Notes: generated from the sequence alone by a model not told the origin. Counted from the stretch's first letter, positions 10,437 through 22,437 are shown. The stretch is 64,000 nucleotides of DNA from Vigna angularis (GCF_016808095.1 NC_068974.1:23420825-23484824); one strand, 5' to 3'. Made by a program: numbers and translations.

Positions 10437-11838
10437 TGTTAATGAATAGGCAAGTGTACCGAATTGTATCAAGTAATAATAAATGGTAAGACCAAGTATC
10501 GTTTCCCAAGAGACTCGTGTTACTAAACAATTGTATAATCACTTAACTAATTAAGACTGGAGAACAATTTATTTGAATGAGATTTAATTGCAGTAAAAAT
10601 AAACATAATAACTTGAATGTAAAATTGATCTATTGAGGCTAAAGCAAAAATGAATGAATGATATTGAGATGATATGAGATGATGATGTTGTTGGGGTTAG
10701 ATTTCCCCTATATCACTTTCATGCATATTAGAACTCATCTTCTTCATTGAAATGTTAATGTCACTTACGAAATTACTTAGAACCCGATCCCTCGGTGTAA
10801 AATGCCTAGCCTTAACTATTAGACCTCAATCCCTTGAATCCCTAATAACCAATTCTGCAATAAGAAAAGAAGCTTAAGACAACTAAGTGTCATGTCCCTA
10901 TCCCTAAGCAATTATCCCTTTGGGTGAAATCCTCCAAATCATGATTCATAAGATATTTGCCAATACTTAACCAAATCAAACATCAAGTCATGAATGGCCA
11001 AAACAAGACAAGCATTACGAATAGGAGAAAATCACTAACATTCAATGAAAGAAGCATACATTATTTAAAACATGTTCAAATACATGAAAGTTTAGAGGTT
11101 ACATCATCCCCAACAACAAATGAGTTTAGTTCTCCATTGTCATGGAGAACCTTGGCTTACAATGGAAGAATGAGATTGAGATGGAAACCCTAGAAAGAGA
11201 AAAGGAAAGCTCCCGCATGCCCAATCTTCCTCCAAAGGGTCGAAAATTCCGTTTTTGTGCTTCAATCGTCAAAAGATACAAACCCTAATGTGTAGAGGCC
11301 TTTAAAGAGATCAAAAATTCGTCATGGGTCAGCTCGCTAGCGCTCAGCTCCCCAACTAAGGGCAAGCAGGCGCAACTGCGAGAAGACTGGCGCTGAGGGC
11401 CCTAGTTAAGGGTAACCAGGCATACTAGGTGCAATAGACTGGCGCTCAACGCCCCTAGGAGGGCAAGCAGACGATGATGCGCGAACCTCAGCACTGAGGG
11501 CCCCTGAAGAGGAAAACCAGGCGTCCATGCGAGCCTACCTACGTTGAGGGCCCCAAAAAAGGGCAACCAGGCGCCTTGTGCCTTCTTCAGCCTTCTTCTC
11601 TGGTGCTTTTGTTGTCCCTCTTAAGTTCCACTTCCTTGATACTTTTTCTCTTCTTCCAAAACATACCAATATCCTACAAAATAAAGGGGATTAGTGATAA
11701 AAATTATTAAGTATAACCTCAATTAACGTATTCACAAAATTAAACTAAAAACAAGAGTTTAAGCAAGCTTCATAGTCAAAGAGAGTTTATTTAGCATCAA
11801 AATTGCATCACAAATAACGGTAAAATCAATCGTTATCA
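10437..11838 (-). repeat. Family A LTR, 1402 bp (5' LTR)
   Basis: On the plus strand it runs from TGTTAATGAATAGGCAAG to ATCGTTATCA. The near end shares GGCAAGTGTACCGAAT with copies at 41394 and 49203, and the far end carries the ATAACGGT...CGTTATC inverted repeat. The centre (11330-11590) has a GC-rich imperfect repeat with GGCGCTGAGGGCC-like units. Confidence 0.82.
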
Positions 11839-11916
11839 AACCGCTAGCAAGAAGCCTATGGTTAGACGACTAGAAATAAAGCTAACTTCTAATTCAAAAG
11901 CTAGAAACTCTCTAAC

Positions 11917-13180
11917 GTGCGCTCTTTTGAAGAAGAGTATAGAAAGCTACACATATACAAAGGCATCAAGGAGATATGGGACACGCTGGTGATCACATAC
12001 GAAGGTTCCAATGAAGTCAAAAGGAACAATATTTGTGTACTCATCAAACAATATGAACTATTTACCTTGCTGGACAACAAAAGTATTCAAAGCATGTTTA
12101 GCCCCTTCCAAACAATTCTAAGAGAATTGAAATCTTTTGGTAAGTCACGAAAATTTTGATTATATTGAAAAAATGTTTTGCAGCCTTCGTCGACAATGGA
12201 AACCACAGGTAACTGCATTGAGAACTTCATAGAATCTTGATGATTGAAGTTTCAGAGAGCTTGTTGACATTCTAAAATCTATGAGTTGGAGCTTCAACAA
12301 GATGAGATTCTAAGAAAAGAGAAAACATCATTCTCAAGGTGGAAGAATTATCTAATGAGTCAAACGTTGATGATGACTTTATGATGGAAGAAGAAAAAGA
12401 AGAATTATCATTCACTTCCAAAAAAGATCCACTCTATGTGGAGGAATAAGAAAAACACACCTTTTAAACGTAGAAGCGTTGATCCACGTCAAAGAATCAA
12501 ACAGGAGGATAAACTCAAAGAAGGGCCAATTGTGTGCTACGAGTGTAAAAATCTTGGACACTTTAGGTCTGAACACCAAGATCTAGAGAAGTCTAATAAG
12601 AAAGTGATATTTTCCAAACGAGACAAAAAGAAAGGTTCTTATGAGTATTTAGAAAGACCTAGACTCGTCTAAGTCCGATGAAGAAGAAGGAGAATAAGCC
12701 AACTCGTGTCTGATGGCTGACTCAATTGAATATTCATTCTTGATTTATGTGAATGATAACTCATGTTATTATGAAGAAGAAATTTTTTCACAAAGGTTTT
12801 CAAAATTTCACAACTATGAATGATAAAGATTTTCTCAAAAGATTTTTCTTTTTGGTGGAGGATTTTTAAAAAGAGACAAGTGGTGAATGTTTCCAAGTAG
12901 CTCACAGGAAGGACTGGTGAGTCATAACAAGCTTAGAAACTAAATATATCGTGGACAAAGTTTCCTTAGATTACTTTTACAAAAGTTTATAAGTAAAAAT
13001 ATTCCAAAACAATTTTCCTAATAGTTTGTGTAGAGTGTTCCTAGAAACCAAAGAAAGATTTATCTACTTGAAAACAAAGGAAACACCCTATACATTATGG
13101 AGACAAAAAACAAGAATTAAAATAATAAAATCAAGGTAGAAAGAAAAGTAAAAACTATTCACCAAGTTAAGCGAGTTCTA
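11917..13180 (+). pseudogene. copia gag remnant with traces of pol
   Basis: 11917-12159 reads as a UBN2-type copia gag segment (GIKEIWDTLVITYEGSNEVK). 12436-12672 continues with a Lys/Arg-rich segment and a zinc knuckle, CYECKNLGHFRSEH, whose final Cys is replaced by His. Many stops and frame changes lie between. Near 13090-13130 a short stretch (NTLYIMETKNK) may be a relic of the integrase end. No LTRs of this element were seen, so it is an old fragment older than its neighbours. Confidence 0.65.
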
Positions 13181-13497
13181 TGTGAAAGTGCAAGTGATAC
13201 TTGGAGTACATTGGAACACTTTCACTTCTAATGTCTGTGTGAACTATTATAATGTTTAGCCAAGGAGATGTGATTGTACCAAAGACATTTTCCTAAGATA
13301 CCAAAACAAAGAAGAAAATGAACAAAAAATTGCAATACAATAAAGCAAATATATACAAATGTTTTGTGATACAAGTCAAAAGAAAATAACAAAGGTTGTC
13401 TTGTAATTCAAATGCTCTCTTTTACTTTACTCTGCAAGTGTTTGCTTTGTCAGATTCACTCCACAATGCCTCTTGGGTAACCTCCGTTGCCTAAATT

Positions 13498-13936
13498 TAC
13501 AAGGAAATAGTCGGTTCATCCTTGGTGTGTCTAAGGAGGTGTTCGGAAGAGGAAGTTCATCCTTCGTGAAGTATTCGGAGGAGGTGTTCATCCTTTGTGA
13601 AGACTCAAAGGAGGTCCAGGTTCATCTCTTGTGGTATCAAGAGAGGTGGTTTCTAAACTTTTACAAATTTTTTCTTTGTGATTGTAATTTGTAATTGTTT
13701 TGTGAGTAGTAAACTATTTATCTTGTTTTGAGATAAGCGACTGAACGTAGGATTGGTAAGATCCGAACCAGGATAAAATCATCTGTGCAAATTTATCTCA
13801 ACCTTACTCTATTTATTTGTCTTTATTATTTGCTTGGTAAGTTTAATTGAGTAGAAATTAAAAGGCACACTTTCGTATCAAAAACCCTCTTGGTTTATTT
13901 TTCCACGCTAATAATTCTGCTGCAGTCGCTCTGACA
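13498..13936 (+). repeat. 5' LTR fragment of the copia derivative
   Basis: Matches 16967-17401 at a few percent divergence (for example GGTTCATCCTTGGTGTGTCT in both) and ends CGCTCTGACA. The first 615 or so bases of the LTR, including the ATCGAT array and TATA box, are missing, so this copy has no 5' promoter. Confidence 0.85.
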
Positions 13937-13955
13937 ATTAGCATCAGAGCTTGAT
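13937..13955 (+). other. Primer-binding site, mutated
   Basis: ATTAGCATCAGAGCTTG follows the LTR end; the standard initiator tRNA-Met complement begins TGGTATCAGAGC. Two changes would weaken priming. Confidence 0.65.
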
Positions 13956-13970
13956 TTGATAGTTATTCAA

Positions 13971-15635
13971 ATGGCAGGATCTTATCAAACTTTTGCAGAG
14001 GGTGCTTCTATCAATAGACCACCTCTATTCACAGGTGAAAATTATGCATTTTGGAAGGTTAGAATGCAAATATTTATTGAGTCTATTGATTGTGATATTT
14101 GGGAAGTTATCGCATTTGGTCCTTCTATTCCTATTGAAAATATGTAGGAACCAAAGCCCCGTGTTCAGTGGACTGCTGAAGAAAAGAAAAGGTTTCAAAA
14201 TGATGTGAAAGCTCGGAACATTATTTCATCTGCTTTAACCGTTGACGAGTTTTACAGGATCTCTATTTGTAAGACTGCTCAAGAAATGCGGGAAGTGCTG
14301 AGAGAAACCCACGAAGGTACAGATGACGTAAAGAGAGCGAGAAAGAATACCTTGATCCAGGAATACAAAATGTTAAGGATGAAGAAGGGAGAAACAAAAT
14401 CAGATGTTCATAAACGCTTCACCAACATCGTTAATCATCTCATTGGACTAGGTAAGTCTTTCGAAAATGATGAGCTTAACATAAAAATATTGAAATCTTT
14501 AGACAGGTCGTGGCAACCAAAAGTGACTACAATTTCTGAGTCACAAAATCTCAACACAATGACTATGGTGCCATTATTTGGAAGCTTGAGAGAGCATGAA
14601 CTTGACCTTGGAAGACTAGATGAAGAAGAAGCAATGGCAAAAACAAAGAAAAAGAGTCTAGCCTTAAAATCTGAGGTAGAAAGGAGCAAGAACAAAATGG
14701 AAGATGAAGATGAAGAAGATGAAGAAAATTTTAGACTCATGATAAAGAAGCTCAACAGGTTCATGAAATCAAAAGACAAAGGAAGATTAAAATTCGAAAA
14801 GAAAGAAAATCAAGGATCTTCCTCACACTATAAATGTTATGGTTGCGGAGAAAGGGGGCACTTAAAAGCGGACTGCCCAAATCAAAAGAAAAATGAAGAA
14901 ATAAAGGAAAAGAAAAACTTCAAGAAAAAGAAAGCCTACATCACATGGGACGATGACAACGAAACAATTTCCGACTTGAGCGAATCTGATGAAGAAGCAA
15001 ACATCTGTTTAGTGGTGAACGACGACGCTGGAAGCCAAGTAAGTAAATCTAGCTATTCTGATAATTATAGTCAAATTAGTGAAGATGAATTGCATAAAAC
15101 TTATGCTGCTTTAATAGTAGAATCTGAAAAATTAGATAAAGCTCATAAGAAATTCAAAAAGAATTTCAAAAATTTAAAATTAAATTTTGAAAATATTTCT
15201 GAAGAAAATAAAAATTTGAAATAAGAATTTGAAAATATTCTTGAAGAAAATAAAAATTTAAAATTAAATTTTGAAAATATTTTTGAAGAAAATAAAGATT
15301 TGAAAAATAAAGTTTTATTTTTTGAAAAGGGTAAATTTACTAGTAGTGATGAATGTGCTTCTTGCGAAAATTTTAAGAAACTACTAGAACAAACAACCTT
15401 AGGAGAATGTAGTAAAAATAATGAAAATAAGGTTCTTAAAAATAAGTATGTTCCTAAAATTAAAAATAAACATATTAATAGAACCCGTAGAACGTGGGTA
15501 GAAAAAGGAACAACTTATAGGAACATAAACGTTGTATCATGCTTTTATTGTATGAAAAAGGGTCATACTTCAAATAAATGTAAAATTAAGCATTATGGTG
15601 TTCCAAGTGGTAGATATGTTTGGGTTGTAAAATGA
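13971..15635 (+). pseudogene. copia gag with two nonsense codons
   Basis: A single frame of 554 codons from ATG 13971 to the stop at 15633-15635, interrupted only by TAG at 14145 and TAA at 15222. The N-terminus has LFTGENYAFWKVRM; the UBN2-type gag core has EMREVLRETHEGTDDVK and VNHLIGLGKSFENDEL. Then follow an acidic/basic region, zinc knuckle CYGCGERGHLKADC (intact CX2CX4HX4C), a coiled coil with about three tandem copies of a FENIxEENKNLK unit (15180-15310), and a second knuckle, CFYCMKKGHTSNKC. It is the best-preserved gag in the window and shows what the gag at 5772-6908 lost. Protease does not follow. Confidence 0.9.
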
Positions 15636-15712
15636 TTTTTTAACCCAAAGGACAATGTTTAACTTTTAATTTTTATTTTATTTTATTTTTTTTAAGAAAA
15701 ATTTATTTCAAG

Positions 15713-15937
15713 CATGTTGTCTTTGATGAAATTGTAGACCTTGAGGCCAAACCTCTTGAGTTAGACAAAACTGATGCAGGTAATTTTGAAGAGTTGACAA
15801 AGACAACAAATAAAGAGAAGAGTGATGATAATCCCCAAGACGAAGATCTCAACAAAATATCATTACACAACGAATTTGGAGATATATCAAAATGGATAAA
15901 CATTAGAAGAGATCTAGAAATTTTAGAAATCTCTTAG
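15713..15937 (+). pseudogene. pol remnant: integrase-RT linker fused to RNase H end
   Basis: The first part reads HVVFDEIVDLEAKPLE, matching the linker between integrase and RT in the element at left (about 4400-4440, minus). The last codons, RRDLEILEIS then stop, match the RNase H C-terminus near 2640. Two separate deletions, one from the gag end to the linker and one from the linker to the RNase H end, explain this 75-codon frame. Confidence 0.7.
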
Positions 15938-16158
15938 GATTGCATTTTTTTTTTCATTTTGTGCGTTTTTGTGCATTTTTGAAAATTTAGCCATATTTTC
16001 TATGCTTTAAAATTCTTATATGGTATGGTTCAAAGTATGTTGTGTTTCAAAAAAAAAAAGTTCTTTATCCTAAAATCATATGCTTTAAACCTCCTATTGT
16101 GTATGTTTGAATAAATCTTTAATTTTGAATTATATTTTATGCATACATGCTTTTATTA

Positions 16159-16350
16159 AGGGGGAGCATTATCTTAGGGGGAGAACATGAAACACAGCTT
16201 TTTAGTTATGATAAAAAAGGGGGAGAAAATGTTTAAAGCTTATTATTATTCTCTAATGCTCTTTTCCTCTATAAGTTGTGTTTTTATCCAGATTATTACT
16301 AAAAGCTTTAATTCAAATGAGTTTTTGATCATCATCAAAAAGGGGGAGAA
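16159..16350 (+). other. Polypurine tract with three upstream PPT-like copies
   Basis: AAAAAGGGGGAGAA (16337-16350) abuts the 3' LTR. Related AGGGGGAG boxes occur at about 16159, 16178 and 16217. The arrangement mirrors 691-895 in the first element. Confidence 0.75.
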
Positions 16351-17401
16351 TGTTAGCAAAATGATGAAGATGAAGTTTTGATGATGTCCAAATCAAGTCA
16401 AGATATATCAAGATTCATGAAGATCCTTTGAAGACTTGTTTTTGTTATAAAAAGCTTTTGTAATAATTATAGTTTAAGGTTTAGAACTTAGATTTGTAGT
16501 AGGTTTTGATTCTTGTACTTTCATACTTTGTATTTGCTGTTCAGAATAAAAAACACACGGTTTCAATCGATTAAATCAAGTATTAATCGATTAAAAAGTT
16601 GTAGGTGCTGAAAACTCAACTGGCATGGAAATAATCGATTAATACCTATTTTAATCGATTAGGTAATCGATTAATCCTTAAAATAATCGATTAAAGATGA
16701 CCGTTGGAGTTTTCTGACTTTTGAAAACTACACGTTGTACTCATTTCAATCGATTAACACTTGTATTAATCGATTAAAAGCGTTAAATGGCTGGAAACGA
16801 AGAACGGAAGAGTATTTGCGTGAGTTTATAAATAGGCTCTCATTTTCCATCAACAGTAACTCTTCCCTTGTGCTCTAGTACTCAGAAATCATTGAGACTT
16901 GTGTGTTCTTGTTCGGCTTGTGAAACTTGTGTCTGTGGAGCTGGTGAAGTGTTGCTACGGTGACAGAGGAAATATACGGTTCATCCTTGGTGTGTCTAAG
17001 GAGGTGTTCGGAAGAGGAAGTTCATCCTTCGTGAAGTATTCGGAGGTGATGTTCATCCTTTGTGAAGACTCAAAGGAGGTGCAGGTTCATCTCTTGTGGT
17101 ATCAAGAAAGGTGGTTTCTAAACTTTTACAAATTGTTTCTTTGTGATTGTAATTTGTAATTGTTTTGTGAGTAGTAAACTGTTTATCTTATTTTGAGATA
17201 AGCGACTGGACGTAGGATTGGTAAGATCCGAACCAGGATAAAATCATCTGTGCAAATTTCTCTCAACCTTACTCTCTTTATTTGTTTTTATTATTTGCTT
17301 GGTAAGTTTAATTGAGTAGAAATTAAAAGACACACGTTCGTATTAAAAACCCTCTTGGTTTGTTTTTCCACGCTAACAATTCCGCTACAGCCGCTCTGAC
17401 A
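16351..17401 (+). repeat. 3' LTR of the copia derivative, 1051 bp
   Basis: Starts TGTTAGCAAAATGATG right after the purine tract and ends CCGCTCTGACA. It contains the ATCGAT array at 16564-16779 and a TATAAATA box at 16827-16834. The R/U5 part (16967-17401) matches the 5' fragment. Confidence 0.88.
16564..16834 (+). promoter_or_regulatory. LTR promoter: TTAATCGATTAA array plus TATA box
   Basis: Eight exact ATCGAT cores in 216 bases, mostly flanked as TAATCGATTAA, are followed 48 bases later by TATAAATAGGCTC. The rest of this U3 does not obviously match the U3 of the first element, so the array is a shared module rather than simple LTR homology. Confidence 0.65.
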
Positions 17402-18812
17402 TAAGCAATGTCAAGTAACATACAAGAACATTTATTATTTAAATATTTTTTATTTTCATCTAAATATTTCATTGTTTAATTTCTTATTTTTAACTTGTAA
17501 ATCAATTTATGTATTCCTTTTTCAATTTTTTTCCATCTCGCTCATCAAATCATCAAATAGTTGTTGAAGAAGATATAAATTTATTGACTGACAAGTTAGA
17601 GCAAAAAATAGCGAGTTGATAAATGAATTAAAAGTTAAAAGATAGGAATAACAATCTTGTCATCCTAGTAATGACATAAGTCAAATGAAAGAATTTAGAT
17701 AAAATAAAAAGATATTTTAAATACAATAAAACATTTTTTTAACAGTAACTTAATTAAAATTATACTAATTTAAATGTTATTTAAAAATTAACTTAGTTAT
17801 AATAAATTAAAATTCTTTGAAATATAAAGTTGTAATTGTTGGATAGCATTGATTATGGATATAGAACATCTCGCCAACCATTTCTTTTGGCATAATGGGA
17901 TATTCAAACATATTTCCCAAGGCTTGACTCATATATATGCTTGATTATTACATGAAGATATAAAGTATTGTTGTCCACACAAGATAAAAGACATAGTAGA
18001 CACAAGATGACTATGCATGGTTACTATAATCTTATTTCTTACATATGTAGCATACGAATCACTGAAATTTTTCTTGTGCATGAATCATTGAAAATTCAGA
18101 CCTTTGACCACTGTGCACTAGGAAAAGGATATAAAGTCAAAATACAATACATTCCTGATATTGTTTGTTTTTTGTTTGGGTGATTTCAAGGATTGCCATC
18201 TCTAGAACTTGTAAGATAAATTTTATAAGTTTTAATTAATTAATTGGAATTTCCATTCTCAAACGATAGATCATAAATTTAAAATATAACCTTCTATACG
18301 ATTTTCTCGTTATAATATTTAAAATTTAAAATAAAATAATATAAAAATAAAAAGTTCATTTTTTTTATCATATCTGTAACTTTCATCCAATGAATTAAAC
18401 ATAATTACTAAAATAAAAGTTTTATATTACAGTAAAATATTAAAAATATGTGATAAAATAAAATATGTAAATTAAGACCTGATGTTCACATAATTTCTTG
18501 TCATGGAAATAACTTAATTTTACTTTAAAATTTATGTTAAATTCTTTGTTTTACTTCAAAAATGTATTCTATACAAATCAAACTAAGGATTTTCTTGCAA
18601 ATTTAAATTGGGTTGCTATCTAAACTGTCTACAAAATATATTTAAAACAAAAATCACACTAGGTTGAAGATAAAAATATTAGTAGTAGATTTTGAAAAGA
18701 AGTAAAAGTAAAAGTACCGTTTTAAAATTAAAATTAATGAACTATGTTTTATAAGTTATTTCATATGATTTTTTAATCTAACTTATAATTCACATACAAA
18801 CTAATTTTAATT
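17402..18812. other. AT-rich spacer upstream of the protease gene
   Basis: No reading frame with recognisable similarity, no LTR pairs and no terminal inverted repeats were seen. Long A/T runs are frequent (17690-17830, 18240-18500). It presumably holds the distal promoter of the cysteine protease. Confidence 0.5.
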
Positions 18813-18819
18813 TATAAAA
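18813..18819 (+). promoter_or_regulatory. Candidate TATA box of the cysteine protease gene
   Basis: TATAAAA at 18813-18819 lies 219 bases before the ATG and would give a leader of about 190 bases. Other A/T runs nearby make the choice uncertain. Confidence 0.4.
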
Positions 18820-19037
18820 AAAAAATCCTTTTTCTTTATTTTGTTTATAGAAGTGTTGATAGAAAATTTTCCCCAGAAAGACCACCATCTAAAATAAAAC
18901 AAACAAATAACAATTGCCCAAGGCAGAAGCTGAAGCAACCAAGAATCTCTACATAAACCACCACAACAATTCCCTTCAATGCAAACCAATTCACATTCCT
19001 CTTTACAATCTCACTCCAAAAACTCACTAACCAAACA

Positions 19038-20897
19038 ATGGCTTTCACCAGCCAAAGAAAACAGAACATGCTTGCCATTATCCTCCTCCTTCAACTTGGG
19101 ATTTCCCAAGTGATGTCCCGCAAACTGCATGAAACATCCTTGAGAGAAGGACATGAACAATGGATGGTACGATATGGCAGAGTGTACGAGGATGCTGCAG
19201 AGAAGGAAAAACGTTTCCAGATATTCAAGGACAATGTGGAGTTCATTGAATCATCCAATGCTGCTGGGAACAAACCCTACCAGCTCGGTGTTAATCACTT
19301 TGCTGACCTCACACTTGAGGAATTCAAGGCTTTGCGTAAGGGACTGAAGAGCCCTCGTGAATTTAGCACAACACCGTTTAAGTATGAACACGTGACTGCT
19401 ATTCCTCAAGCTGTAGACTGGAGGACAGAAGGAGCTGTTACTCCAGTCAAAGACCAAGGTGACTGTGGTAAGATAAACGAGATCATACAATCAGTACTTC
19501 ATTTATTTTTGCTCAAATTTACTATTAATGTTATCAACTTTTTAATTACTTCTTGTTCTTTCTATAATACCATATTTCAGCATAAAACTATTTTTGTTTT
19601 TTGTGAAAATTTATGTAATCAGTTATTTTCTAGAGACGTGAATTAAAAACATAAAAATATAAACAGATAAAACAAGACGGGGTATATATTAATAGGTTCA
19701 TATAGTCACCCCCATATAATTCGGAAGAAATGAACAGATATAAAATTTAGAGAAAGACTAATTTAATTAAAAAAAACATTCCAAATTTTTAATTACTAAA
19801 ATTACATTAAATCATGGTTATTATTTTGAAGGATGAATATACATTTGTATCTTTGATTATTTAAAGGAGACTCAATAATCACTTTAATGAATCCTAAAAA
19901 ACTAGTAAAATTTAAAAAATTGTTTTTAAAAGTATAATTTGTTATTCACTATACTTCAAAATGTAAAAAATAAAAAAATTATAGAGATACACTTTCATTC
20001 CATATACATCTATTAAACACTCTTATCTTTTCTTATCACTTCATATATCTTATAAATTTATTGCTTTCATTCCCTGTTTAAGTGCATATCAAGTGTTTAT
20101 TTTTTTTACAAGATCCATTTTTCAAATAAAAAGTAATATTTTTATAAGGTTACAGGAGCCATTTTGAATATGCTCAGTCTGCATGAATAATGAAATAAAT
20201 TTTATATCTCAGATACTAAAATGATTATTAGCCGTATTTTCAATGTGGGTCAATGTGATTGTTCTGAAAGGATTTGAATGAACGATGAAACTAATTTTTG
20301 TTTGAAAAAACAGGGAGCTGCTGGGCATTTTCAGCTGTGGGTGCTATTGAGGGTATCCACCAAATGACCACAGGTAATCTGGTGTCACTTTCAGAGCAAG
20401 AGCTAGTGTCTTGTGACACAAAAGGTGAAGACCAAGGGTGTGAAGGGGGTTACGTGGAAGATGCATTTGAATTCGTAAAGAACAATGGTGGAATCACCAC
20501 TGAGGCTAACTATCCCTACAAGGCAGTTGATGGGAAATGTGAGGTTGCAGCAAGACCAGTGGTTCAAATCAAGGGGTATGAGAACGTTCCTCCCAACAAT
20601 GAGAGTGCACTCAAGGTAGCTGTGGCTAACCAACCAGTGTCAGTTTGCCTTGATGCAAACAATAAAGATTTCATGCTCTATGCTGGAGGGGTTTACACTG
20701 GAAAATGTGGAACTGATCTAGACCATGCTGTTACTGCAGTGGGTTATGGCACAGAAAATGGCACTGACTATTGGCTACTGAAGAATTCATGGAGCACAGA
20801 TTGGGGTGAGAATGGATACATAAAGATGCAACGAGGTGTACCTGCAAAAGAAGGTTTATGTGGAATTGCCATGGATTCTTCTTATCCATCGGCTTGA
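19038..20897 (+). CDS. Papain-family cysteine protease (C1A, SAG39/SAG12-like), two exons
   Basis: Exons 19038-19467 and 20314-20897 encode 337 residues; the intron has GT..AG ends and splits the Gly codon just before the active site. The start ATG sits in good plant context (ACAATGGCT). Residues 11-25 are hydrophobic ([10 protein letters not shown]), a signal peptide into the secretory/vacuolar route. The I29 prodomain carries the full ERFNIN set (E55, R59, F63, N66, I70, N74) and GVNHFADLT. The mature enzyme should start near Ile122. Catalytic residues are Gln140, Cys146 (GSCWAFSAV), His281 ([11 protein letters not shown]) and Asn301 ([15 protein letters not shown]). GCEGG and paired Cys residues fit the fold. 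There is no granulin domain and no KDEL tail, which fits the SAG39-like subfamily of senescence, nodule or pathogen-linked proteases. All key residues are present and no stop interrupts it, so it is probably functional. It is the only clear host gene in the window. Confidence 0.95.
19468..20313 (+). other. Intron 1 of the cysteine protease
   Basis: 846 bases, AT-rich, GTAAGATA donor and AAAAAACAG acceptor. No transposon insertion was recognised inside it. Splicing joins DCG to SCWAF, the usual sequence around the active-site Cys. Confidence 0.92.
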
Positions 20898-21069
20898 TTA
20901 GTTCACTTGTATATGCACGATGTGTTTCACATGCTGGTTTTTTTAGTTTCGAAGTCTTTCAGAGTGCAACTGTTGTTTGTATTCCCAAAATAAGGTTGCT
21001 GTTGTCACTGCTTCACATACACTTCTTCGTCACTGTATCCATTCAGAAGTAAACTTCTAATTTTCGTAT

Positions 21070-21087
21070 AATAAAATATGCAATAAA
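21070..21087 (+). terminator. Polyadenylation signals of the protease gene
   Basis: Two AATAAA hexamers (21070-21075 and 21082-21087) lie 170-190 bases after the stop codon, a usual distance for a plant 3' UTR. Confidence 0.6.
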
Positions 21088-21381
21088 TACTTTACACCTA
21101 ACATTTTTTATTGCTTCAGACTATCATTCAATTTAATATGATCAATCACTTCTCTTATTGTAAGTTAATTACTAAAATGATCCCAATATTTTGATTTTTT
21201 ATTGTTTTAATCTTTATAAATATTTTTTTTATCAGGAGAGTCTTTTACGTCAGTTAAAATTTCTATGTAGGCATAAAAAAAGATCATGCGCTGTCAGATC
21301 AGGTGTATAAAAAGTGCATTTGAAAAGAAATTTGTAATAAAAGTTACTTTTTATACTAATACTAATTAAGGCCACAATAAA

Positions 21382-21457
21382 AAAGTGACAATAGTTAAGA
21401 ACACAATACAAAAACTGACAATAGTTAAGAAGACAATACAGAAAGTGACACTAGTTT
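21382..21457. repeat. Short tandem repeat, about 30-bp unit, 2.5 copies
   Basis: Successive units share GTGACAATAGTTAAGA and ACACAATACA with small changes; the last is partial (AGTGACACTAGTT). No function is apparent. Confidence 0.65.
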
Positions 21458-22434
21458 TATATGAAAGACATTTTATATATCGATTGTGGTCGTAATCAAT
21501 ATAAAAAGTAATGTTTTTTTTAAAAAAATTTACAGATTTATTTGTATTTCCTACCACATAGAAAACCTACGACAACAACTAACCAAGACATATTTTTTAT
21601 TCAAAGTACTAATAATATAATATAATCCTAACTAATATGCTATACGCATAATATTTAGATGTAAACTTATAAAATACCTAACATGTACCTATGAACACTC
21701 AAAAGAAACTCATTGTTCTTCAACTTCCTTTATTACACAATCAACAATTTGACTCAATAATTTTTAGTAAACAATACATAAGAGTGAGTTATAAACTTTA
21801 CATATTACCAATTCTCATGAGTAGAAAATATTGTGCCTCATCTTATAATATCCACACTCATAGCTCTCCGATTTACATGAGTACTACAAATTAAATTCAT
21901 AAAATATCATATATTTGACAATTGTATTTCAATAGTCTCAAGATTATCTACTTATAGTTGGTGTAATGTGTGCAACTTCCTTCTAGAAATGATTTAATGC
22001 CCCACAACCAAAAATGAGTTTCAACCACTTCTTAAAAGTTAATGTACATTCAAATTGTATTAAGTATTAAACTTAGTCAAATTAAATTATATAAGACTTT
22101 TTAGTGTGCTTTTAATGGTCAAAGTATCATATTTTTTGTTTAATGAAAAAAAGAGAAGCACAAGAGACTTTTGAGGAATAATTACTAGCAACTACTAGTG
22201 AGCCCTACATATTCAAATAATATTAGATACAATTAATTGTTACATAAATATAATTTAATTTACAAAATGCATACTTGTTGCAAATAGGGTGTTAAGTACA
22301 TTTATTTTTTTCCTTTTTAAATGCCTTTACTACACACTTTTGCACCTCTTCAGCTTTATTCCTAATGCTTTGAATGGCAACAAGGTCAATAAATCCATAT
22401 ATGTAAGCATTCTCCTCTTAGTGCATGTACGATA
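21458..22434. other. AT-rich spacer downstream of the protease gene
   Basis: No recognisable gene, LTR or inverted-repeat element. Short frames here lack any family signature. Confidence 0.5.
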
Positions 22435-22437
22435 TAA

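Larger units (their letters stand above)
7996..11838 (-). mobile_element. Ty3/gypsy element of LTR family A, truncated after protease
   Basis: The minus-strand order is 5' LTR (10437-11838), tRNA-Asp-like primer site, gag-protease (8071-10109), then a 78-base LTR start at 7996-8073. Reverse transcriptase and integrase are absent: the protease frame runs straight into the LTR start, so an internal deletion or recombination has removed the rest. The 3' LTR is reduced to its first 78 bases and joins the neighbouring copia LTR. Confidence 0.75.
13498..17401 (+). mobile_element. SIRE-type copia deletion derivative (gag plus pol scraps)
   Basis: The order is truncated 5' LTR (13498-13936), primer site, gag (13971-15635), a short pol remnant (15713-15937), purine tracts and full 3' LTR (16351-17401). 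Protease, integrase, RT and most of RNase H are gone. There is no envelope-like frame. The 5' LTR lacks its U3, so a target duplication cannot be tested. Confidence 0.88.
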
